Source of the DNA: Ferrimonas futtsuensis DSM 18154
Lineage (GTDB): Bacteria > Pseudomonadota > Gammaproteobacteria > Enterobacterales > Shewanellaceae
Direction: 5' to 3'
DNA: 64,000 nucleotides
NCBI RefSeq assembly: GCF_000422645.1
Contig: NZ_AUGL01000017.1
Span: 1 to 64,000, forward strand
Shown: positions 8,903-17,646 of the stretch, one piece after another
How positions within the stretch are numbered: the stretch's first letter is position 1
Layout of the letters: each line of letters begins with the position of its first letter
Notes under the pieces: model-generated
Database searches by the model: none
What the model was told of the DNA's origin: nothing
What the model saw: only the letters and a program-made list of their open reading frames with translations
Program-made: the position numbers and the translations under genes

Positions 8903-9391
8903 ATGAAGAACGGAACACTGTTACTGGCTGCAGCACTGACCCTCGCGGTCACGCTTCCCTCCACTGCCTTGGCTGGCGCCTCCGGAGCAAATAACCCAGA
9001 AAAACAGCAGACAAAGGAAGCACGCAAGCAGGCCAAAGAAGCGCAAAAGCAGCAGAAGAAAGCTGACAGAGACGCGCGCAAGATGGACAAGAACTATGAG
9101 AGAGAGGCCCGCCTAGCCAAGCAGGAGCAGCAAAGAGAGTACGATCAGGAGGAGCGGGAAGCTCAAAAAGAGCAACAGGAGCAGGCTCGGGAAGCTCGTA
9201 AGGAGCAACACGAGTACGAACGGGAAGCCCGCAAAGAGCAAGAAGAGTATCAGCGCGAAGCCCGTAAAGAGCGCGACGAGGTTGAACGTGACGCTCGAAA
9301 AGAGCAGCACAAGAAAGAGCAGAAAGCCCGCAAAGAGCAGAAAGAGAAAGAGCGCGAAGCACGTCAGAAAGAGGCTGAGTTCGAGCGTTAA
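8903..9391 (+). CDS. Periplasmic charged helix protein with 11-residue repeats
   Basis: 162 residues. A signal peptide (TLLLAAALTLAVTLPSTALA) is followed by an almost purely charged domain of Glu, Lys, Arg and Gln. From about residue 93 the unit REARKEQxEYE repeats every 11 residues at least six times with small changes (REARKEQHEYE, REARKEQEEYQ, REARKERDEVE, RDARKEQHKKE). Such hendecads with paired E and K/R suit a right-handed coiled coil or a single stable alpha helix. There is no hydrophobic core position in many units, favouring the latter. AGGGAG lies six bases before the ATG. No function is known; a spacer or surface-binding role is possible. Confidence 0.75.
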   Translation: MKNGTLLLAAALTLAVTLPSTALAGASGANNPEKQQTKEARKQAKEAQKQQKKADRDARKMDKNYEREARLAKQEQQREYDQEEREAQKEQQEQAREARKEQHEYEREARKEQEEYQREARKERDEVERDARKEQHKKEQKARKEQKEKEREARQKEAEFER

Positions 9392-9437
9392 TGAGCCGTA
9401 GGCCTTTAAGACGGTCACTCGCCTGTGTCGCAAACAA

Positions 9438-9464
9438 TGAGCCCCGTATGTTCGGGGCTCATCG
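9438..9464 (+). terminator. Intrinsic terminator after the 11-residue-repeat gene
   Basis: TGAGCCCCG and CGGGGCTCA form a 9-bp GC-rich stem with a six-base loop, 47 bases after the stop codon. The following T-tract is poor (TCGCTTT). Confidence 0.65.
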
Positions 9465-9632
9465 CTTTCTGTGCCAGCCTGCCAGTACCTCTGCCGGCAT
9501 ACCTCACTGCAACAGGGTTCACGCCGTCGCCGGGGGCCATTAAGGAAGGCACCGTACACTCCCTGTCCAGGGCAGGATAGACACAGCCCCGTTGACCCAG
9601 CCTGTGCCCTCGCCAGCGCGGTACTGAACTCG

Positions 9633-12600
9633 CTACACCGGCTCCTGCTCTTTGCTGGCTGCCGCCGCCTCGTCCAGATACCTGCTCAGGTCCACCTCGT
9701 CCATCTGCGAGGGTTTGAGGAAGCGCTCGGCGTACTCCAGATAGACGCCGGTGGTGAGAAACAGCCGGAACACCTCCTGATCCACGTGGTCGTCCTTGAC
9801 CATCTTATGCAGAATGTTGATGGCGACGCTCAGAGACTTGGCCTTCTTGTAGGGGCGGTCATCGGCAGTCAGGGCTTCGAAGATGTCCGCCAGCACCAGA
9901 ATGCGTTCCCCTACGGAGAGTTGATCGCCGGTCAGTCGCCTCGGATACCCCGTCCCCTTGAGGGTTTCATGGTGGGTGGAAGCGTACCTGGGCACATTGG
10001 CCAGCTCTGGTGGGAACGGCAGGCTTTCCAGGATTTTAATGGTGCTGACCGTGTGCTCATTGATGCGGAAGCGCTCTTCCTCATTCAGGGTGCCTTTGCG
10101 TATGCACAGGTTGTAGAGTTCACCCTGGTTGTTTTGCAGCTCTGTGGGCTCCAGCATGATGCCGAGACTGGGGTCATAGCTGTGCTTGCGCTCCCAGGCG
10201 ATGCGATGCTCCGGTTTGTCCGACAACAGGTTTTCCGTGACCGGCAGCTGTGCGGCGCTGTCGCCTCGGCGCTTCTCCTCCAGAGGGCCCAGACCCAGAT
10301 TGTCATCGAAATTCCGCTGCCAGGTTCGCCTGGCGATGCCGTGAAGGCGCTCGATGCTCTCATCCGCCATGAACTCGCCGCCTACGTTGCATCTGGCGAC
10401 AAACTCAAACTGTTCTTTGAGCTGTCGCTGCGCCAGATCCCGCTTCTCCCTGAGTTTAGGCTCTTGATTGGCGGCCGCCATCACCGCCTTGAGGTAGCTG
10501 ATCTCCTCTTCGCGCCACAGCACCTCGAAGCGGGTGCGGATCTCATGAATGCGGTTGTAGGTGGATTCGAGCTTGCTGCCCTTGTCCACCACATGCTCCG
10601 GAGTGCTGATCTTGCCGCAGTCATGGAGCCAGGCCGCCAACTTGAACTCACGATGTTTGTCCTTGTCCTCGATGGAGAACCCCCGGAACGACTCTTCCTG
10701 GCTGATGCTGGCCTCACGCGCCAGCATCAAACCCAGTTCCGGAACGCGATAGCAATGGCCTCCGGTATAGGGGGACTTGTCATCAATGGTCTGAGCGATC
10801 ACCTCGATAAAGGAGTCCATCAGCTTCTGCTGCTGAGCTTCATGTTTGGCAATAGCGGCGGACATCTCAACCAGAGATCGGGAGAGTTCATCCACCTCCT
10901 TGATGACGGAGGGCTGCCTGTGGACCTGCTGGTACTGACGGCGCATCACCTTTTCGTTCTCTTTGGCCAGCTGACGAATGGGGTTGACTATCGGGTTGGC
11001 CAACAGGTAGCAGAACGGCAGCAGTGCCAGAATGCAGATCGCCGTCGCGGCGGCCGACACCAGCACTTCGCGACGACTGGCTTGCAACACCGTGTCCACA
11101 TCCAGCGCCAGGGCAAAGAAATGATCCTCTCCCGCTCGCAATGGCTCGATGTAGAGGAAACTGTCGCGGCCCTCCAGAGGTAAGCGGTTCAATTTGCCCT
11201 GAAGCAAGCGCTCCTGGGCCGTGGTGATCAACGCCTTGTAGGGAACGGTCAGGGAATCCTGCTGCCGGATCTCGTCCATATTACCCAGCCAGCGCTTGGC
11301 CAGATATTGCCGGTCCTCCGGGCCCACCTGAGCCAAGGCCCGCTCAAACAGTGCGGCCAGGGGCGCCAGCTCAGGTTTGAATACCGCTCTGAGGCCGGCA
11401 TCGAAGTTGACCTGACCTATGTCCAGATAGGGCTCGATGTGGAGCCCGTCGAGGAAGTAGACCCGTTTGGTGTAATCCAGAATGATGCGGGTCTCTATGG
11501 TGGCGTCCGCTTCGCCGCTGGTGACCGCCTTCAGTGCTTCGACAACACTGGCCGCTTCGACAATGCGAATCTGTGGATAAGCGCGTCGAATCTCAGGAAT
11601 GATGGACCAGCCGGCAGGGATCGCCAGAACAGCGCCGTTGAGCGCCTCCAGACTGCGGTATCTGCTGCCATCGCCCCGCGTCGCCAACGCCATGGGCATC
11701 TCCACCATGGGGGAGGAGAACAGGCCCCACTGGCTGTTGCTGCCGGTTCGATACACCGGCGTCAGGATCTCAAGATCGCCTCGCTGGAAATGCTGCACCA
11801 GGGTTTCCCAGGACACGCCATTGATGAACTCCACCGACAACCCAAGGCTTCGGGCCAGCATCTGTATCAGCTCAACCGTGTACCCCCTGGGCTGACCGGC
11901 GATGGAGTAATCCAGCGGCGCCCAGTCCGTCTCGTTGGCAATGCGCACCGTCCCCAGAGTGTCGAGGTAGCTGCGCTCCTGTTCAGTGAGGGGCAGTGCC
12001 GGCAACTCTCGGCGAGGCATCTCTGTGGCGGCGTTGCTGGAGGCCACCAACTTGCCACTCAGGTCATAGAGAAACACTTCACTGTGTTCGATGGGCGTGC
12101 CGGTCGCCAGTTGCCCGGAGAGAAACTGCGACATGGTGGACAGGGCGATGTCCACAGCGATCACCGCCCCACTCTCCTCCATCACCATGGAGAAAGTCTG
12201 TCCGGGGGCCTGCAGGTGCTGAAACAGGTAGGGCTTGGTGCGACTGGCATTGATGGTGTCGGCTATCTGGAACCAGGGGCGGGTTGTCGCGTCATAGTCG
12301 CTGGGCTCCACCAATTGGTGACTCACCTCGAACGCCTCATTGAGAAACAGGGTGCGCTTAACCCGCTGTCCCTCCTCCTGCTGAATGAGCACCTTGGCAA
12401 ACCGGTCCGTCAGGGATGCCCCCAACTGCTCTCGAATCTGCGGGCTGGCCTCCAGGTTGATCAGCTCATAGAAGTCGCCGTTGGCCAGGCCCAGATAGAC
12501 CGCATAGAACTCGTTGTTGTTCTCCAGCAGATTGGCGAACAGCCGATCGGTCGCATGCTGATCAACCTGACCGCCTTCGACCAGGGCCGCGTTACGCGCA

Positions 12601-12824
12601 AGAATCTCCACCGAATGGGCCGCCTTGGTGTGCAGGGCTTCGACCTTATCCTGGGTAGTCCTGGCCAGAATCTCCGCCTGAGCCGTCACCGCTTCGGTGG
12701 CGATCTTCGACGAGAAGAGATACTGGAGGGTGATGGCGGTGGCAGCGGTGATCAGGGTGCCGATGATAAACACAAACACCACGGTAACCCTGATGGAGAT
12801 CCCCTTGATTCCAAAGCGCGACAT
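9633..12824 (-). CDS. Membrane sensor with Cache, SBP_bac_3, HAMP and HD-GYP-type domains
   Basis: About 1063 residues from the ATG at 12824, which has GAGG eight bases upstream. An N-terminal membrane helix precedes a dCache-like ligand domain (about 40-275). A family-3 solute-binding domain follows (about 285-520; VRIANETDWAPLDYSIAGQ), then a second membrane helix and a HAMP-like segment near 630. The C-terminal part carries HD (WLHDCGKIS, near 735) and HHETLKGTGYP (near 955), the signature of c-di-GMP phosphodiesterases of the HD-GYP class. The spacing from HD to the next helix is far longer than usual, so there is an insertion of roughly 150 residues. It probably senses a small amino acid-like ligand and lowers c-di-GMP. 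Confidence 0.85.
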   Translation of the reverse strand: MSRFGIKGISIRVTVVFVFIIGTLITAATAITLQYLFSSKIATEAVTAQAEILARTTQDKVEALHTKAAHSVEILARNAALVEGGQVDQHATDRLFANLLENNNEFYAVYLGLANGDFYELINLEASPQIREQLGASLTDRFAKVLIQQEEGQRVKRTLFLNEAFEVSHQLVEPSDYDATTRPWFQIADTINASRTKPYLFQHLQAPGQTFSMVMEESGAVIAVDIALSTMSQFLSGQLATGTPIEHSEVFLYDLSGKLVASSNAATEMPRRELPALPLTEQERSYLDTLGTVRIANETDWAPLDYSIAGQPRGYTVELIQMLARSLGLSVEFINGVSWETLVQHFQRGDLEILTPVYRTGSNSQWGLFSSPMVEMPMALATRGDGSRYRSLEALNGAVLAIPAGWSIIPEIRRAYPQIRIVEAASVVEALKAVTSGEADATIETRIILDYTKRVYFLDGLHIEPYLDIGQVNFDAGLRAVFKPELAPLAALFERALAQVGPEDRQYLAKRWLGNMDEIRQQDSLTVPYKALITTAQERLLQGKLNRLPLEGRDSFLYIEPLRAGEDHFFALALDVDTVLQASRREVLVSAAATAICILALLPFCYLLANPIVNPIRQLAKENEKVMRRQYQQVHRQPSVIKEVDELSRSLVEMSAAIAKHEAQQQKLMDSFIEVIAQTIDDKSPYTGGHCYRVPELGLMLAREASISQEESFRGFSIEDKDKHREFKLAAWLHDCGKISTPEHVVDKGSKLESTYNRIHEIRTRFEVLWREEEISYLKAVMAAANQEPKLREKRDLAQRQLKEQFEFVARCNVGGEFMADESIERLHGIARRTWQRNFDDNLGLGPLEEKRRGDSAAQLPVTENLLSDKPEHRIAWERKHSYDPSLGIMLEPTELQNNQGELYNLCIRKGTLNEEERFRINEHTVSTIKILESLPFPPELANVPRYASTHHETLKGTGYPRRLTGDQLSVGERILVLADIFEALTADDRPYKKAKSLSVAINILHKMVKDDHVDQEVFRLFLTTGVYLEYAERFLKPSQMDEVDLSRYLDEAAAASKEQEPV

Positions 12825-13096
12825 AATGGTCACCTCAATCCCTGAGTTTGACGAATCCAAGTCAGACACAGCCACCAGTCATCGCGTTGAAAACCACGAC
12901 TGCTTGTGGGTCGGCCATGCTCCTGCGACCAAAATCCTGGCGCAGACAGGGAGCCCTTCCCTGTACAATAATTACGCTACCGCTAATGAGTTGAAATAGA
13001 AAGCCGCAGAGTATCAATATTTTGTGATTTGTGGCTGAGCCGTGACCTCCACCATAGTAGACTTGGGCACTTCGAGGTTTGTCATCAGGAGCCACC

Positions 13097-13459
13097 ATGC
13101 CCCATTTTGTTATCGACTGCGCCCGCGAGGTGCTGGATGTTCAGTCCGAAGAGGTGATTTTAAGCGCCATTCACCAGGCGGCGGTCAGCTCCGGACTGTT
13201 CAATGAAGCTGCCATCAAGGTGCGCATCAACCCGTACACCACCTACCTGGCCGGCGGCAAGCAGCAGCCCTTTATTCACCTGTTCGCCCACATCCTGACG
13301 GGCCGGACCCAGGAGCAGAAAGCAGCACTGTCTCGCTTGGTGGTGGCAGAACTTTCCCGCTTGTTCCCGGACCTGCCGAAGATCGCCGCCAACGTCTATG
13401 AGATGGACAAGGGCGACTACGTCAGCCGGCAGATGCTGGAAGGCGGCGACAGTCACTGA
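13097..13459 (+). CDS. 5-carboxymethyl-2-hydroxymuconate delta-isomerase family protein
   Basis: About 120 residues from the ATG at 13097. GGAG lies five bases upstream, and this start leaves Pro as the second residue. That is the catalytic N-terminal base of the tautomerase superfamily, to which CHMI (HpaF) belongs. The start PHFVIDCARE and the segment AHILTGRTQEQKAALS fit CHMI. No homoprotocatechuate genes are nearby, so the substrate may differ from that of HpaF. The stop overlaps the next gene's start by one base (TGATG). Confidence 0.8.
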   Translation: MPHFVIDCAREVLDVQSEEVILSAIHQAAVSSGLFNEAAIKVRINPYTTYLAGGKQQPFIHLFAHILTGRTQEQKAALSRLVVAELSRLFPDLPKIAANVYEMDKGDYVSRQMLEGGDSH

Positions 13460-14352
13460 TGACTATTCTGGTAACCGGCAGCGCCGGACGCATTGGCCGG
13501 GCCATCTATATCCACCTGGCCAACCAGGGCTACCAGGTTCGCGGCGTCGACACCACCCCCTGCTCTACCGCCGATCTGGTGGGGGATCTTCGTGACGACG
13601 AGATACGCCGCCAGGCGCTGGAGGGAGTCACCGCCCTGGTGCACACCGCGGCCCTGCATGCGCCCCATGTAGGCCTGGCATCGGACGAGCGCTTTTGGCA
13701 GGTCAACCTTACTCTGACTCAACAACTGGCAGATGAAGGTGTCCGTCAGGGGCTGAAACAGGTGGTGTTTACCAGCACCACGGCACTCTATGGCCACGGG
13801 TCGAAGCCCAGAGGGGGTCGGGCCGCCTGGGTAGACGAACAGGTGATCCCTCAGCCCAGAACCATCTATCACAGAACCAAGCTGGAAGCAGAACAGTGGC
13901 TAAGGCGCTTCAGCGACGAGACCCATCTGCCTGTGACCGTGTTGCGGATGTCCCGCTGCTTCCCTGAGGCGGTGGACATGATGGCGGTGTACCGCCTGAG
14001 TCGTGGCATCGATGCCCGGGATGTGGCCTGTGCTCATGAGTTGGCCCTGCGCCGATGCCTGCCCGGCTTTAACCTGTTTAACCTCTCCGCTGCCACTCCC
14101 TTTACCCAAGAGGACACTCAGGCTCTCTATGAGGATGCCGCTTGTCTGATTCGCCAAAAGGTACCCAAGCTGGCCGATGAGTTTGACCGAAGAGGCTGGC
14201 GCCTTCCCCACTCTCTGGACCGGGTGTACGACGTCAGCGCTGCCAGCCGCGCACTCAGATGGCAGCCAGAGCATGGCTTTGAGTCAGTTCTGGCCCTCTA
14301 CGACCAGAGCCTGGCCGAAGTGCTTCCGCCAGGATGGCAAGCCGCCAGATAG
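13459..14352 (+). CDS. NAD-dependent epimerase/dehydratase (extended SDR)
   Basis: 297 residues. The Rossmann motif GSAGRIGRAI is at about 7-16, with D at the end of the second strand (RGVD) preferring NAD. The SDR catalytic pair appears as YHRTKLEAE near 137-145, and the following VTVLRMSRCF fits family strand 6. It is coupled to the CHMI-like gene by overlap, so the two may act on the same sugar or ring compound. The substrate cannot be told from sequence. Confidence 0.82.
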   Translation: MTILVTGSAGRIGRAIYIHLANQGYQVRGVDTTPCSTADLVGDLRDDEIRRQALEGVTALVHTAALHAPHVGLASDERFWQVNLTLTQQLADEGVRQGLKQVVFTSTTALYGHGSKPRGGRAAWVDEQVIPQPRTIYHRTKLEAEQWLRRFSDETHLPVTVLRMSRCFPEAVDMMAVYRLSRGIDARDVACAHELALRRCLPGFNLFNLSAATPFTQEDTQALYEDAACLIRQKVPKLADEFDRRGWRLPHSLDRVYDVSAASRALRWQPEHGFESVLALYDQSLAEVLPPGWQAAR

Positions 14353-14370
14353 CGGCGCCAGAACGAAAAC

Positions 14371-14398
14371 AGCCCGATGCAAATGCACCGGGCTGTTT
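14371..14398. terminator. Terminator between convergent genes
   Basis: AGCCCG and CGGGCT form a short stem around a 12-base loop, with GTTT after it and AAAAC before it. It could serve both the epimerase gene and the convergent doxX gene. Confidence 0.5.
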
Positions 14399-14410
14399 GA
14401 ATCTCAGGGC

Positions 14411-15004
14411 TTAGGCCTTGTCTTTGGGCCCGAAGAAGTAATCCAGGCTGGTAAACTTACCGCCGCCCATGAAGTAGAGCGCCAGCAGCATCACAAAGTA
14501 GGTAATGGCAAACTCGATGCCGTTGTTCAGCACCACAAACTTGCCGGACGAGGTGAGCCAGTCGTAGTTGCCGTGTTCCTGCAAAATCGCCTTGGCCCGT
14601 TCCAGTTTCTCTGGGGCCGCCATCACCTGCTCATTGGCCAGCCAGCTGGAGGCATCGGCAATGGCCAGCCAGCCATTTTCCCAGTGCACCGCAAAGGCGG
14701 CCACCAGCATGGTCACCATCAACGGAATGCTGATCAGCCGGGTAAACAGGCCCACAATCAGCAAAATGCCCCCTAGAAACTCGGTGCCGGCCGCCATGGC
14801 TGCCATCACTTCTGGAAACGGCAATCCCAACCCCCAATCCGGGTTACCAAACCAGGCGGCGGTGTCCTCAAAATGGCTCAGCTTGTTGTAGCCTGCTTGA
14901 ATGAAAATCGGCGCCAGATAGAGCCGAAGGGCCAGAGGCGCCAGGCCCTCCAGAGACTGGGTCGCGCGAAAGAAGCTTTGCCACAAGTTAATCAGAGCCT
15001 GCAT
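14411..15004 (-). CDS. DoxX family membrane protein
   Basis: About 197 residues, starting at the second of two close ATG codons because AGGA lies eight bases before it. It has four membrane helices and the DoxX features RLYLAPIFIQAGYNKL near the start, ILLIVGLFTRLISIPL in the middle and a terminal YFVMLLALYFMGGGKF. An extra polar loop of about 50 residues (ADASSWLANEQV...) is inserted before the last helix, as in HvfX-like members. DoxX proteins act in respiratory or redox membrane complexes, but the exact role of this group is unknown. Confidence 0.82.
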   Translation of the reverse strand: MQALINLWQSFFRATQSLEGLAPLALRLYLAPIFIQAGYNKLSHFEDTAAWFGNPDWGLGLPFPEVMAAMAAGTEFLGGILLIVGLFTRLISIPLMVTMLVAAFAVHWENGWLAIADASSWLANEQVMAAPEKLERAKAILQEHGNYDWLTSSGKFVVLNNGIEFAITYFVMLLALYFMGGGKFTSLDYFFGPKDKA

Positions 15005-15072
15005 AACCATATTCCTTTTAAGTTACTACTGACTAAGATGACCGGAGAGAGCGCTCCTTGCTTTCATCAAAC

Positions 15073-15912
15073 TTAATTTTTTGATAAATCAGCTAGATCA
15101 TCTATCAAAGAGCCTAGCTCACGATTCAGTTTCTTGCGCTGCTTACCGGTCAGACTGGCGTTGATCGACTCCAGGGCATCGGCAAAGTTGTGCTGGTTCA
15201 TGCTCAGCTGCTCCTTGTAACCGACGGGCCGGATCTTATCCGGGGTCACCAGCAGCAGCCGAAGTTCCCGCTTGAGTTGCTCACCATCGCTTCGATTTCG
15301 CAGGGCTTCGCCGAAGCGCGCCTGCCAGGCCTGGCGATAAGCCACCCAGAGATCCATAGACTGGTGGCGTTCATAGTTGAACTTGTTGACCGCCTCTTTC
15401 TGCAGCGGAGTCAACTTACCAACCCAGCGTTTGAGGCTCTTGGCGGTGCGCTTGTTCGACCGGGCAACCCGTTCATCGAACTCCTTGTTCAGATAGCGGT
15501 CGATGTCCTTCTGGTTCTCCTTCTCCAAGGTGGACAGCAGTTGCTCCACCTGCTCGTCGGTCAGGGTCTGCATCATGGGAACCAGTCTGGGCATCAGATG
15601 ATCGAAGACCCTCAGCCAGTGCTGCTCCAGGCTGCGAATATGGCCGAGGGCGTCCTCAGAGGAGAGCTGGTGATTCACCTGATTGCGCAGAGTCACCAAT
15701 TGGTCACGGTATTTGGGCAGCTCTTGCCGGCGATGCCAAAGCAGCATCTCATCCACCATGGCTTCAAACTGCCTTTCCTGGGTGCGGGAGAGGTCCACAT
15801 AGTCGGCCACCTCCCACTCGATGACCCAATCCAGCCAGTTATAAACAAACTTGGTACTGCATCCTGTCAGTACCAGTGCCACCAGGGTGACAATTAGCCA
15901 ACGTCCCTTCAA
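15073..15912 (-). CDS. Lipoprotein of the DUF6279 type
   Basis: 279 residues. The signal peptide ends in the lipobox LTGC near residue 18, so it is acylated and kept in the envelope. The remainder is helical and charged, with KFVYNWLDWVIEWEVADYVD at the start, which is characteristic of this uncharacterised gammaproteobacterial lipoprotein family as I recall it. It is monocistronic. No function is known. Confidence 0.75.
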   Translation of the reverse strand: MKGRWLIVTLVALVLTGCSTKFVYNWLDWVIEWEVADYVDLSRTQERQFEAMVDEMLLWHRRQELPKYRDQLVTLRNQVNHQLSSEDALGHIRSLEQHWLRVFDHLMPRLVPMMQTLTDEQVEQLLSTLEKENQKDIDRYLNKEFDERVARSNKRTAKSLKRWVGKLTPLQKEAVNKFNYERHQSMDLWVAYRQAWQARFGEALRNRSDGEQLKRELRLLLVTPDKIRPVGYKEQLSMNQHNFADALESINASLTGKQRKKLNRELGSLIDDLADLSKN

Positions 15913-15996
15913 ATTCCTCTCTCCAGTTGAGGCTCACCGCCGTGTTAACTCATTGTTAGAGCAGAACTCTGAGGATAAAGTTCCGGGCAGGAAGGG

Positions 15997-16785
15997 TCAC
16001 AGGGTGAGCAGCGACTCGGGACCGGCGGCCAGCTGTTGCCGATAGCGGCGTGTCCACCCCTGAATCAGCCGTGGCTCCCCACCCTGTTGCAACGCCTGAT
16101 CGCACCACCTGAGGCAGGTCAACAGATAGAGATGACCCGCAGCTTGCAGGGCCAACTCTTCGCCGCCATCAGCCTCCAGCCCTTGCACACGGTAATAGAG
16201 CCTCGCCGCCTCGGCCATGTTGGGCCACTCCAGCATCAGGCAGGCCAGGTCCCACAGAGGGTGACCGAAGCCGGCGTACTCAAAGTCAATAAGGCGAAGT
16301 TCCTCACCCTGACGGAGCCAATTGCCCCGGCCGGGATCATGATGGGTCATCCCCGGGGAAAGGCGACTGGCCAGCATCCGCTGTTGCCACTGCTGAGCCT
16401 GGTTATCCAGAGAGGAAGCGTAATCCAGGGGGGCAGCGTCGATGGGCAGCCGGTGGAAACCGGCCAGGGTACAAACCGCAGCGTGAGGCGCAAGCCTGTC
16501 CGCCCTGCGTCCCCAACGCTGGGCGACGGCAAATCGATGGGCAGCGTCCCAGTGGTAGAGATCTGGGGAGAGTCCGGCGTCGGCCGCCTGTCGCCAGATG
16601 CTGTGCTCCCGGCGGCGATCGGCACTCATGCGGGCACCACTGTCGTGCAGCCGCAACAGGGCCTCGGGCTCGCTGGGCTCAATCAGATAGAGCGCATTGG
16701 CACTGCCTGTGCCGAAAGGACGCAGTGAAGCGCCGGCATAACCCGGCACCTCACTGAGCAGAGCCTCAGGCGAAGGCAGGCTCAC
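15997..16785 (-). CDS. Aminoglycoside phosphotransferase-fold kinase, probable thiamine kinase
   Basis: About 262 residues from the GTG at 16785 (GGAG five bases upstream), overlapping the end of pnuT by 20 bases. A longer frame starts at 16851, but it would lie further inside pnuT and has no ribosome site. The Brenner-type catalytic motif HHDPGRGNW and the metal motif LIDFEYAG are both present, as in APH/choline kinases and the E. coli thiamine kinase ThiK. Its place as last gene of a TPP-riboswitch operon makes thiamine the likely substrate. The reaction would trap imported thiamine as thiamine phosphate. Confidence 0.8.
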   Translation of the reverse strand: MSLPSPEALLSEVPGYAGASLRPFGTGSANALYLIEPSEPEALLRLHDSGARMSADRRREHSIWRQAADAGLSPDLYHWDAAHRFAVAQRWGRRADRLAPHAAVCTLAGFHRLPIDAAPLDYASSLDNQAQQWQQRMLASRLSPGMTHHDPGRGNWLRQGEELRLIDFEYAGFGHPLWDLACLMLEWPNMAEAARLYYRVQGLEADGGEELALQAAGHLYLLTCLRWCDQALQQGGEPRLIQGWTRRYRQQLAAGPESLLTL

Positions 16786-17392
16786 CCTGACTCCGGTAGG
16801 CGTTGCGCCAGGTGAAGTAGCTGGCCAGGGCCAGACCGACATAGAGGACAAACAGGCCGCTGGTGAGCACCATCTGCTTGCTCATGTAGAGGTAGATGGA
16901 GACGATGTCGATCACCACCCAGTAGAGCCAGTTCTCCACCACCTTGCGGGCGGTCATCACCGTGCCCACTACCGCAAAACAGGTGGTGGCGGAATCCAGA
17001 TAGGCCAGGTCCGCATGGGTGTAGTTGTCCATCACATAACCCAGCCCCAGGGCCACCAGCGCGGTGATGCCGATGAGCCGGACATGGCGGGACAGGCTCC
17101 AGGTCTGGTAACTCAGTCCCTCGCCGCGGCCGCCATAGCGCCACTGCCAGAAGCCATACAGGGCCATCAGCAGGTAGTAGCCGTTGAGTACCGACTCCAT
17201 CAACAGGGAGACCTTCCAGAACAGCACCACATAAATAAAGGTGCTGAAGAAGGCCGCTGGCCAACACCAGATGTTGCCACGCATCGCCAGCAGCAGGTAG
17301 GCCAGGGCCAGTACCACGGCAACCCCTTCCCAGGCGGTCATGGCGCCGGCCTGAGCCAGCGCCTCGCTGACGAAGTTACTCACTGTGGTCAA
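16766..17392 (-). CDS. pnuT: Thiamine transporter PnuT (PnuC family)
   Basis: 208 residues with seven to eight membrane helices. The PnuC-family patterns AMRGNIWCWPAAFFSTFIYV, NGYYLLMALYGFWQW and NWLYWVVIDIVSIYLYM are present. PnuC proteins carry nicotinamide riboside, but homologues called PnuT that sit behind TPP riboswitches carry thiamine by facilitated diffusion coupled to phosphorylation. Here the riboswitch, a thiamine-binding-family protein and a kinase surround it, so I choose PnuT. It overlaps both neighbours, which indicates tight co-translation. Confidence 0.88.
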   Translation of the reverse strand: MTTVSNFVSEALAQAGAMTAWEGVAVVLALAYLLLAMRGNIWCWPAAFFSTFIYVVLFWKVSLLMESVLNGYYLLMALYGFWQWRYGGRGEGLSYQTWSLSRHVRLIGITALVALGLGYVMDNYTHADLAYLDSATTCFAVVGTVMTARKVVENWLYWVVIDIVSIYLYMSKQMVLTSGLFVLYVGLALASYFTWRNAYRSQGEPAFA

Positions 17393-17636
17393 GGTTCACG
17401 CCACCGGGAATAAACTTGCAGACAAACACCCCCTTGCCCCACTCCTGGTGCGCCGCCTTCATCTCGGTGGCCAGCAGCGCCATGATGGTGTCGTAGTCAC
17501 CGCACAGCTGAGTGCTCATGCCGTTGGTCTTGCGCTGAATCTCCGGGTAGGCGTCCAGACGCTCGATAAACCATTTGATGGGCAGCAGGTATTGATCCTT
17601 TAACGGATAGAGGCTGATCTCCACAGCAAGTTGCAT
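17376..17636 (-). CDS. Thiamine-binding protein of the YqgV/MTH1187 family
   Basis: 86 residues from the ATG at 17636. The whole length matches the small thiamine-binding fold (PF01910): AVEISLYPLKDQYLLPIKWF, then NGMSTQLCGDYDTIMALL and a terminal VFVCKFIPGG. These cytoplasmic ferredoxin-like proteins bind thiamine or its pyrimidine part. It lies 10 bases after the TonB receptor gene and overlaps pnuT, inside the TPP-controlled operon. Confidence 0.88.
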   Translation of the reverse strand: MQLAVEISLYPLKDQYLLPIKWFIERLDAYPEIQRKTNGMSTQLCGDYDTIMALLATEMKAAHQEWGKGVFVCKFIPGGVNLDHSE

Positions 17637-17646
17637 GGGTGTCTCC

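Noticed and set aside
9471-12845. Two plus-strand frames of more than 500 codons
   Set aside because: Both mirror the large HD-GYP sensor gene, whose domains and start are clear.
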